From NCBI RefSeq assembly GCF_028622115.1, contig NZ_CP097263.1, positions 7,006,001 through 7,070,000 of the forward strand: DNA of 64,000 nucleotides, read 5' to 3'. This document shows positions 36,975 through 43,038 of the stretch, piece by piece (within the stretch, counting starts at the first letter, position 1; every line of letters starts with the position of its first letter). The position numbers and the translations under genes were made by a program. The notes under the pieces are model-generated. The model saw only the letters and a program-made list of their open reading frames with translations. It was not told the origin of the DNA and made no database searches. This DNA is from Kutzneria chonburiensis. Lineage in GTDB: Bacteria > Actinomycetota > Actinomycetes > Mycobacteriales > Pseudonocardiaceae.

Positions 36975-38312
36975 ATGACTCTCGCCGAGCTGATACCCAC
37001 GCTGGGTGGGTCGCTGCGCGGACACCTCGAGCCCGGGATCTGGCCGCGGTCCACCGCGCACGGCGTCGACGGCGACCTGCTGCTCGGCGGCGTCCCGCTC
37101 ACCCAGCTCGCCGCCCGTTTCGGCACTCCCGCCTATCTGCTCGACGAGCTCACCGTTCGACAGCACTGCCGCGACTACCGGTCGGCGCTGCCCGACGTCG
37201 AGATCGCCTACGCCGGCAAGTCCATGATCAACCGTGGCGTGCTGCGGTGGATCGCCGAGGAGGGCCTCTCGCTCGACGTCTGCTCGGCCGGCGAGCTCGC
37301 CGTCGCTCGGGCCGTCGCCTTCCCCGCGTCGCGGATCATCTTCCACGGCAACGTGAAGACCCCCGAGGACCTCAAGGCCGCCGTCGCTTACGGCGTCGAC
37401 CGCATCGTCGTCGACTCCCTCGACGAGATCGAGCAACTCGGCGCCTTGGCCCGTTATCCGCAGAACGTGCTCATCCGGGTCACTCCCGGCGTCGACGGCC
37501 ATACCCACCGGGCCATCGCCACCGGCGTCGAGGACCAGAAGTTCGGCTTCTCCCTTGCTTCCGGCGCCGCCGCCGAGGCCGTCGGCCGGGTGCTCGCCCA
37601 GCCCAGCCTCCGCCTCGTCGGGCTCCATTGCCACATCGGCTCGCAGATCTCTCGCGTCGCCTCTTTCGAGGAGGCCGCCCGGCGCATGGTCGCTTTCATG
37701 GCCGCTTTGCACGTCCAGTACGGCATTTCCTTGCCCCAGCTCGATCTCGGCGGCGGGCATGCTGTTCCTTACCGTTGCGGCGATCCTTCTTTCGACCTGC
37801 ACGGCTACGCCGACCGCATCCTCCGCGCCGTCAATTTCGAGTGCTCCTCACACCAGCTTCCTTTGCCCCGCCTCACCATCGAGCCCGGCCGCGCCATCAT
37901 CGCCGCCGCCGGTATCACCCTCTATCGCGTCGTCACCGTCAAGCACGGCGTTTCTCGCACTTTCGTCGCCGTCGACGGCGGTATGAGCGACAACCCCCGC
38001 CCTTCCCTTTACGGCGCCCGCTATTCCGTCCGCCCCGTCGGCCGCCACTTCTCTGCCATCTCGCGCTCCGCCACCGTCGTCGGCCGCCACTGCGAGGCCG
38101 GCGACATCGTCGCCGAGGACGTCCCCCTACCTTCCGACCTCCGCGCCGGCGACCTCCTCGCCGTCCCTTGCACCGGCGCGTACCACCATTCCTTGGCCTC
38201 CAACTACAACATGGTCGGCCGTCCCCCCGTCGTCTCGGTCCGTGACGGCTCCGCCCACCTCCTCATCCGCCGCGAAACCGAGGACGACCTCCTGTCCCGC
38301 GACCTCGGCTGA
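36975..38312 (+). CDS. lysA: Diaminopimelate decarboxylase
   Basis: The 445-aa PLP enzyme of fold type III converts meso-diaminopimelate to lysine. It shows the PLP lysine Lys82 in EIAYAGKSM, the HCHIGSQI motif, the EPGRAI phosphate-binding site and the catalytic Cys399 in PCTGAYHHSLASNYN. ATG 36975 has GGAGG 5 nt upstream. Actinobacteria usually keep lysA near argS/thrA; here it stands alone next to padR, so it may be a second copy or a family member in specialised metabolism (inference). Confidence 0.9.
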   Translation: MTLAELIPTLGGSLRGHLEPGIWPRSTAHGVDGDLLLGGVPLTQLAARFGTPAYLLDELTVRQHCRDYRSALPDVEIAYAGKSMINRGVLRWIAEEGLSLDVCSAGELAVARAVAFPASRIIFHGNVKTPEDLKAAVAYGVDRIVVDSLDEIEQLGALARYPQNVLIRVTPGVDGHTHRAIATGVEDQKFGFSLASGAAAEAVGRVLAQPSLRLVGLHCHIGSQISRVASFEEAARRMVAFMAALHVQYGISLPQLDLGGGHAVPYRCGDPSFDLHGYADRILRAVNFECSSHQLPLPRLTIEPGRAIIAAAGITLYRVVTVKHGVSRTFVAVDGGMSDNPRPSLYGARYSVRPVGRHFSAISRSATVVGRHCEAGDIVAEDVPLPSDLRAGDLLAVPCTGAYHHSLASNYNMVGRPPVVSVRDGSAHLLIRRETEDDLLSRDLG

Positions 38313-38320
38313 TTCCCACT

Positions 38321-38329
38321 TATCCACAG
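38321..38329 (+). promoter_or_regulatory. DnaA box, perfect consensus
   Basis: TTATCCACA matches the strict DnaA box. It lies 9 nt after the lysA stop, upstream of the macrodomain gene. Confidence 0.65.
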
Positions 38330-38349
38330 CCCCCCACCCCCGACTTCCT

Positions 38350-38358
38350 CTATCCACA
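38350..38358 (+). promoter_or_regulatory. DnaA box, one mismatch
   Basis: CTATCCACA in the same orientation, 29 bp after the perfect box. About 40 bp downstream lies the TAGAAT -10 of the macrodomain gene. Confidence 0.5.
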
Positions 38359-38397
38359 GGCAAACCTCCACCAAGATCCACTTCGCCCCACCCGCGG

Positions 38398-38435
38398 TAG
38401 AATGGAGCCGGGACGCCGCCCCAGGGATGGGGCGG
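38398..38435 (+). promoter_or_regulatory. Candidate -10 and leader hairpin of the macrodomain gene
   Basis: TAGAAT (38398-38403) predicts a start near 38410. An 8-bp stem CCGCCCCA/TGGGGCGG (38416-38423 with 38428-38435) with a GGGA tetraloop sits at the very 5' end of a ~120-nt leader. A 5' hairpin of this kind may stabilise the message. No -35 is obvious. Confidence 0.45.
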
Positions 38436-38531
38436 GGGCTGGGTTATTGCCAGGCGATCTTTCGCCCGCAGCGGATCCGCCCACGGCGAAGTCGGCCGCA
38501 CGGCGTCCTCGCCGCCGCGAGAATTCCCCTC

Positions 38532-39035
38532 ATGGCCGTCATCGAAGTCGTGCTCGGCGACATCACCCAGGAACGTGTCGATGCCATCGTCACCGCCGCC
38601 AACGAGTCCCTCCTCGGTGGCGGCGGCGTCGACTGGGCGGTGCATTCCGCCGCCGGTCCCCGCCTCGCCCAGGCCGGCGGCGCCATCGGCCCATGCGATC
38701 CGGGCGACGCCATGGCCACGCCCGCCTTCGACCTCTACCCGCCCGTCAAACACGTCATCCACACCGTCGGCCCCGTCTGGGACGGCGGCGCCTACGGCGA
38801 GGCCGACATCCTCGCTTCCTGCTACCGCCGCTCCCTCGAAGTAGCCGACTCCCTCGGCATACGCAGCATCGCCTTTCCCGCCATCGCCACCGGCCTGTAC
38901 GGCTACCCGGTCCGCCCCGCCGCCCGCATCGCCCGCGAAACCCTCGCCGCCACGGCGACCAAGGTGGAGCTCATCCGCCTGGTCGCCTTCGACGAGGAGA
39001 CCTACGAGGCATTGTCCGACCTGGCCCCGGCCTGA
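38532..39035 (+). CDS. Macrodomain protein, O-acetyl-ADP-ribose deacetylase type
   Basis: The 167-aa protein is a single MacroD/YmdB-like domain: VVLGDITQERVDAIVTAANE binds the adenosine, LLGGGGVDWAVHSAAG holds the catalytic Asn/Asp/gly loop, and FPAIATGLYGYP the second loop. It should hydrolyse ADP-ribose esters or O-acetyl-ADP-ribose. ATG 38532 begins right at the domain; an in-frame ATG at 38427 would add a 35-residue arginine-rich tail unlike the family. No ribosome site is obvious. DnaA boxes lie upstream. Confidence 0.88.
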   Translation: MAVIEVVLGDITQERVDAIVTAANESLLGGGGVDWAVHSAAGPRLAQAGGAIGPCDPGDAMATPAFDLYPPVKHVIHTVGPVWDGGAYGEADILASCYRRSLEVADSLGIRSIAFPAIATGLYGYPVRPAARIARETLAATATKVELIRLVAFDEETYEALSDLAPA

Positions 39036-39051
39036 CCGGCTCGACGAAGAA

Positions 39052-39378
39052 TCACTCCGGCGATGCGGTCCACAGCGCACTGATCGGGAGGCAGGCGAGG
39101 TTCTCACCGAACGGGAGTTGCTGGTCACCGCAGTAGAGGACGAAGCCGGCGCGGAAGCGGTCGCCGAGACGACGCTGGAGCAGTCGCAGGGCCCGGAAGT
39201 CGTCGGTCCGCACGGTCTCGGCCGCCTTGACCTCGATGGCGATCACCCGCCCGGCGTTGTCCTCCAGCACCGCGTCGACCTCGTAGCCGTCACGGTCCCG
39301 AAAGTGGTACAGGCGGGGCATCGTGTCGCTCCACCTTTCGTGGATCTGCCGAAGACTTCTCCGTGGATCTGCCGAAGA
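39052..39378 (-). pseudogene. C-terminal remnant of a DUF4143 ATPase
   Basis: Only the nuclease-like C-terminal end of a DUF4143-type AAA protein remains: RWSDTMPRLYHFRDRDGYEV, then DAVLEDNAGRVIAIEVKAAE, a PD-(D/E)xK-like core. The frame is closed by TGA at 39381-39379, inside a block of 23-nt tandem repeats, and the whole N-terminal ATPase is missing. An internal ATG at 39321 could still give 89 residues. It is most likely a decayed gene at the edge of an accessory island. Confidence 0.75.
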
Positions 39379-39401
39379 TCATGTCGTGGATCTTCCGGAA
39401 C
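39339..39401. repeat. Three 23-nt tandem repeats
   Basis: CGTGGATCTGCCGAAGA starts at 39339 and 39362, and a diverged copy, CGTGGATCTTCCGGAAC, at 39385; the period is exactly 23 nt. The block interrupts the DUF4143 remnant. 23 is not a multiple of 3, so copy-number change shifts the reading frame. Confidence 0.7.
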
Positions 39402-39443
39402 TTCGGCTGCCCGAAGTCAGCACACTGACAGGCAAATTCGACG

Positions 39444-39752
39444 TCAGGGATGCGGGCCGATCGTCACGATCGTGATCTGGGCGTCGTCGGGGCCGTATAT
39501 CCACCAGATCCGCCACGCCGAAGGAGTCTTGTTCTCCACATAGGACTCCCAGAGTGTCACTCCACCGGGCCCCGGCACGGACTGGTAGTCGTGTGAATGA
39601 AGACCAGGATGACGGGGTCCGGCGTCCTGCAACAGCCGAAGTGCCTTGCGCACCTTCTTGAGCTTCGCCTCGTACTGCTTCTTGGCGCGCAGATCGTCGA
39701 GCACGCGTTCGGCTTCGCGGGTGAACAGCAGGTGGAACGGTGGAGCACTCAC
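39444..39752 (-). CDS. RelE/ParE-like toxin of a toxin-antitoxin pair
   Basis: The 102-aa protein opens with FHLLFTREAERVLDDLRA, a basic helix KKQYEAKLKKVRKALRLL, and ends with strands WRIWWIYG and ITIVTIGPHP, the order of secondary structure of the RelE/ParE superfamily. GTG 39752 overlaps the antitoxin stop (GTGA). Whether it cleaves mRNA or poisons gyrase cannot be told. An upstream start inside the antitoxin is possible but the overlap favours this one. Confidence 0.7.
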   Translation of the reverse strand: MSAPPFHLLFTREAERVLDDLRAKKQYEAKLKKVRKALRLLQDAGPRHPGLHSHDYQSVPGPGGVTLWESYVENKTPSAWRIWWIYGPDDAQITIVTIGPHP

Positions 39753-40042
39753 TCGTCGTCTGCATCCTCGTCGTCGGCCGTGACCCAATCCAGTGACCGG
39801 GCCTTGCCCTCAGCGGCGTCAGCGAGCCCACGGAACAGGGATGCCCGTAGCTCGTCGTTCTCCCACACCAGCAACTCCCGCTTCGGGATGCTGGCCAGCG
39901 GCGTCAGCAGGATCGCGCCTTCGTCGTTCACGGATACGGCATAGCGGTCGTTCTTGTGCGCGCCGGCCTTGCCCACCGCTACCCGCGCACGCTCGTCCGC
40001 CGTGACTTCGGCCACCGGCCGGAAGTCGTCAAGCATGGTCAT
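39749..40042 (-). CDS. Antitoxin partner
   Basis: The 97-aa acidic protein precedes the toxin gene, the usual order for type II modules. RYAVSVNDEGAILLTPLASI gives a short beta-rich, AbrB/VapB-like DNA-binding unit; ELLVWENDELRASLFRGL and an Asp/Glu-rich tail probably wrap the toxin. ATG 40042 has AGGGGG 5 nt upstream; a second ATG follows at 40036. The promoter region carries an 8-nt direct repeat. Confidence 0.65.
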   Translation of the reverse strand: MTMLDDFRPVAEVTADERARVAVGKAGAHKNDRYAVSVNDEGAILLTPLASIPKRELLVWENDELRASLFRGLADAAEGKARSLDWVTADDEDADDE

Positions 40043-40079
40043 GGCGGCCCCCTCTCGACTCCGCAAGGATAGCCGCGAT

Positions 40080-40095
40080 GTGGGTAAATGGGTAA
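40080..40095 (-). promoter_or_regulatory. Direct repeat in the toxin-antitoxin promoter
   Basis: On the minus strand TTACCCAT (40095-40088) is followed directly by TTACCCAC (40087-40080); TATCCT (40071-40066) is a plausible -10 downstream. A likely site for autoregulation. Confidence 0.45.
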
Positions 40096-40147
40096 TCCCC
40101 CGTCGGGGTGGACTCAGAGCGGGGTCTCCATCCCGCACAATGGAGGT

Positions 40148-41281
40148 ATGAGCACCTCGGCGATGACCCTTCGGATCGGCCCGTACACGGTCGACCCGCC
40201 GGTGGTGCTCGCGCCGATGGCGGGGATCACCAACACGGCCTTCCGTCAGCTGTGCCGGCAGTACGGGGCGGGCCTGTACGTGTGCGAGATGATCACGACG
40301 CGGGCGCTGGTGGAGCGAGACGCCACGACGATGCACATGATCACGTTCCACCCGGACGAGCAGCCGAGGTCGCTGCAGCTGTACGGGGTGGATCCGGTGA
40401 CGATGGGCAAAGCGGTCCAGATGATCGTGGACGAGGATCTGGCCGATCACATCGACATGAACTTCGGGTGCCCGGTGCCGAAGGTGACGCGCAAGGGCGG
40501 GGGCGCGGCGCTGCCGTACAAGCGGCGGCTGTTCGGGGACATCGTGGCGGCGGCGGTGAAGGCCGCGGAGCCGGCGGGGATTCCGGTGACGGTGAAGTTC
40601 CGGATCGGGATCGACGACGAGAACCTGACCTACCTGGACGCCGGCCGGATCGCGGAGGCGGAGGGGGCGCAAGCGGTTGCGCTGCACGCCCGGACGGCAT
40701 CGCAGCGGTACTCGGGCCAGGCGGACTGGTCGGCGGTCGCCCGGCTGAAGGAAGCCGTGAAGACGATCCCGGTGCTGGGCAACGGGGACATCTTCAAGGC
40801 CCAGGATGCCCTGGACATGGTGGCGAAGACGGGCTGCGACGGCGTGGTGGTGGGCCGGGGCTGCCTGGGACGGCCCTGGCTGTTCGGCGAGCTTCAGGCG
40901 GCGTTCCGAGGGGAACCGCTGCCGGAAGGCCCGAAGCTGGGTGAGGTGGCGGGGATCATGCGCCGTCACGCTGAGCTGCTGACGGAACACTACGACGAGC
41001 ACAAAGGCCTGCGTGACCTGCGCAAACACATGGCCTGGTACCTGCACGGCTTCCCGGTGGGCTCGACGCTGCGCCGCGGCTTCGCGATGGTCTCGAACCT
41101 CCAGGAACTGGACGACCTGATCGGCCAACTGGACCACGACGTGCCCTTCCCGGCGGAGGCGGAAGGCCCCCGCGGCCGTCAGGGCTCGGCGGCGAAGGTG
41201 GTGCTGCCGGAGGGCTGGCTGGACGACCCGGAAGACGCAAGCGTGCCGGCGGGCGCCGAGATGATGCACAGCGGCGGCTGA
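40148..41281 (+). CDS. dus: tRNA-dihydrouridine synthase
   Basis: The 377-aa flavoenzyme reduces uridine in the tRNA D-loop. It has the N-terminal VVLAPMAGITNTAFRQLCR, the catalytic Cys108 in DMNFGCPVPKVTRKGGG, and the FMN-phosphate site VVVGRGCLGRPW. Actinobacterial synteny (near a LytR_C protein and phoU, as Rv0823c) agrees. ATG 40148 follows GGAGG with only one base between; ATG 40163 is the alternative. A lipoprotein gene follows within 70 nt. Confidence 0.95.
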   Translation: MSTSAMTLRIGPYTVDPPVVLAPMAGITNTAFRQLCRQYGAGLYVCEMITTRALVERDATTMHMITFHPDEQPRSLQLYGVDPVTMGKAVQMIVDEDLADHIDMNFGCPVPKVTRKGGGAALPYKRRLFGDIVAAAVKAAEPAGIPVTVKFRIGIDDENLTYLDAGRIAEAEGAQAVALHARTASQRYSGQADWSAVARLKEAVKTIPVLGNGDIFKAQDALDMVAKTGCDGVVVGRGCLGRPWLFGELQAAFRGEPLPEGPKLGEVAGIMRRHAELLTEHYDEHKGLRDLRKHMAWYLHGFPVGSTLRRGFAMVSNLQELDDLIGQLDHDVPFPAEAEGPRGRQGSAAKVVLPEGWLDDPEDASVPAGAEMMHSGG

Positions 41282-41283
41282 CG

Positions 41284-41409
41284 ACGGTGCCTGACGCGAG
41301 CGGGCCTACGCGGGAGGCCGGCAGAGGCGGCAAGCGGAGGCGGGCGACGGTGCCTGGCACGGGCGGGCCGACGCAGGAGGTCGACGGAAAAGGCCGGCGG
41401 GGGCGAGCG
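41284..41409 (+). repeat. Imperfect 63-bp tandem duplication
   Basis: Two 63-nt units begin with GACGGTGCCTG at 41284 and 41347. In the lipoprotein frame they encode two related 21-residue segments (VPDASGPTREAG... and VPGTGGPTQEVD...), each starting with GTG, which gives the gene two alternative starts. Confidence 0.7.
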
Positions 41410-41835
41410 GTGCTGGCCGGCGTCGCCCTCGCGGCGCTGGCGCTGAGCGGGTGCTCGGTCGACGGTCAGGCGCAGGCCTCCCCGGATCCGGCGCTGGTGA
41501 CGGCCTACTTCCACGATCTGGACAACGCGGCGAACCAAGGCGTGCAGCAGGAGCAGAGCTTCCTGACGGCCACTCAGGTGCCGGCGTTCGCGGATCGGGT
41601 GTGCAGCCTGAACGGGGTCACGATCACGGCGGACCCGACGCTGAGCACGCTGCGGGCGGAGCCCGGCTGGACGCCGCCGGGCTCGGACAAAGCGCTCAGC
41701 GGCCGCGTCTACGTGGTGGCGGTGACGCTCACGGTCCGTAAGGGGAACGCGGTGGTGGGCACGCAGATCGGCTCGCAGCGCGTGGTAGTTGACGGGGGAA
41801 AGACATACAGCTTCGCCCCCTGTCCGGCCCAGTGA
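41350..41835 (+). CDS. Small lipoprotein of unknown function
   Basis: The 161-aa product (from GTG 41350) has a basic n-region, hydrophobic helix and lipobox LALSGC (Cys35). The mature domain has two cysteines (VCSLNG and FAPCPA) and a beta-rich pattern. No family is recognised. GTG 41350 is preferred, with GGAGG 9 nt upstream; GTG 41287, 6 nt after the dus stop, would add a duplicated 21-residue segment and has no ribosome site. Possibly co-transcribed with dus. Confidence 0.7.
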   Translation: MPGTGGPTQEVDGKGRRGRAVLAGVALAALALSGCSVDGQAQASPDPALVTAYFHDLDNAANQGVQQEQSFLTATQVPAFADRVCSLNGVTITADPTLSTLRAEPGWTPPGSDKALSGRVYVVAVTLTVRKGNAVVGTQIGSQRVVVDGGKTYSFAPCPAQ

Positions 41836-41988
41836 CGGTACTCACATACGCCCATCCGTGTTACTGAGGGTCAGCGTTTCGGGCCACCAACCGGTCAGCC
41901 AGTCGAGGGAAAAGCGCCCCGGCCGGCCCCCGTGACTCAAGCCGCGCCGCCGCCAGGACGACACCACCTTCGTGAGGAGGTGAGCGCG

Positions 41989-42798
41989 GTGACCGCGTCA
42001 TCACAGCCCGACGTCTCCGAACCGGACGGCCAGCAGGCCGACGGCGGACTGGTCAACCTGCACGAGAAGCTCGCGGGTCTGCTCGCCTCCCGTGGCCAGT
42101 GGCGCGAGGCGTACGACCACCTGCGCTCCGCCCTCGACCTGATCTACCAGGACACGGCGGGCGGCAAGCCGGCGGTGCCGGAGCAGCTGCGCCGCGAGGT
42201 GGACCGGCTGCGCCGCGAGCACGCCGAGGCGCACGAGCAGAGCATCCGCGACAGCCTCACGGCCAGCTACAACCGCCGCTACCTGGACCAGCGCCTGGTG
42301 GCGATGCTGACCGAGCAGACCGGGGCGCTGGCGGTCGCCCTGGTCGACCTGGACTGGTTCAAGCAGGTCAACGACCGCTACGGGCACCTGGTGGGGGATC
42401 GGGTCCTCCAACAAGTCGTGGAACTTCTCCAGGTGGAGGAGCCGGCCTTCTGCGCCCGCTACGGCGGCGAGGAGTTCGTGCTGGTCCTGCCGGACACCGA
42501 CCAGGCAACGGCGGTGGACATCGCCGAGGCGGCCCGGGACCGGGTGGAGCGGCACGACTGGTCGGCGATGGCCCCGGGCCTGCGGGTCACGGTCAGCGTC
42601 GGCGTGGCCCACGAGGTGGGCGGCAGCTGCGAGAACGGCGCGGAGCACCAGCTGCTGCAGGCGGACAGCCTGCTCTACTCGGCGAAGCAGTCGGGGCGCA
42701 ACGCGGTCGCCTACCGCGAGAACGGCCGGGTCCGGCTGGCCGGTCCGGCGGCCGGCCGGCGGGCGATCGCCGACGTGCGGGTGGCCGAGCACTTCTGA
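41989..42798 (+). CDS. Diguanylate cyclase (GGDEF domain)
   Basis: The 269-aa protein makes c-di-GMP from two GTP. Residues ~20-75 form helices with TPR-like character (NLHEKLAGLLASRGQWREAY), a linker helix follows, and the GGDEF domain occupies ~95-245 with the active signature GGEEF (159-163) and metal Asp in ALVDLDWFKQVND. No RxxD product-inhibition site is seen before the signature. No membrane segment, so cytoplasmic. GTG 41989 has AGGAGG 8 nt upstream; longer in-frame starts exist from 41932. Confidence 0.9.
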   Translation: MTASSQPDVSEPDGQQADGGLVNLHEKLAGLLASRGQWREAYDHLRSALDLIYQDTAGGKPAVPEQLRREVDRLRREHAEAHEQSIRDSLTASYNRRYLDQRLVAMLTEQTGALAVALVDLDWFKQVNDRYGHLVGDRVLQQVVELLQVEEPAFCARYGGEEFVLVLPDTDQATAVDIAEAARDRVERHDWSAMAPGLRVTVSVGVAHEVGGSCENGAEHQLLQADSLLYSAKQSGRNAVAYRENGRVRLAGPAAGRRAIADVRVAEHF

Positions 42799-42906
42799 GT
42801 CCGGCCGAGCGCTACTGACAGCAACGCGGCCCGGCTCAAGTGCCCATTCGGCCTAATGCCATCGGCGGTTTCGAGTACGAACCGTGTCAGAATTCCGGCT
42901 GCCTGT

Positions 42907-42934
42907 CGCTAGAACTAGCGGTCGTCCGTACTAT
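42907..42934 (+). promoter_or_regulatory. Palindrome and -10 before the LytR_C gene
   Basis: CGCTAG-AA-CTAGCG (42907-42920) is a perfect palindrome. TACTAT (42929-42934) is a good -10; the palindrome lies in its -35 zone, so it could be a repressor site. The leader to GTG 43039 is ~100 nt. Confidence 0.45.
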
Positions 42935-43038
42935 CGCGTGCGCTGGGTGCCACGCCGCGATGTGCAACCCCTGTGGCCGCACCGACGTCAACCTGTGATG
43001 AACAGCCCGTATGGGCCGTGAGCCGGAAGGGAGCCTGG

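Noticed and set aside
38321-38358. Replication origin
   Set aside because: Only two DnaA boxes, no AT-rich unwinding region and no dnaA/dnaN neighbours.
39339-39401. Possible CRISPR array
   Set aside because: Three 23-nt tandem units without distinct spacers and no cas genes nearby; simple tandem repeat.
39036-40147. Insertion sequence or prophage remnant
   Set aside because: No transposase, integrase, terminal inverted repeats or target duplications are seen.
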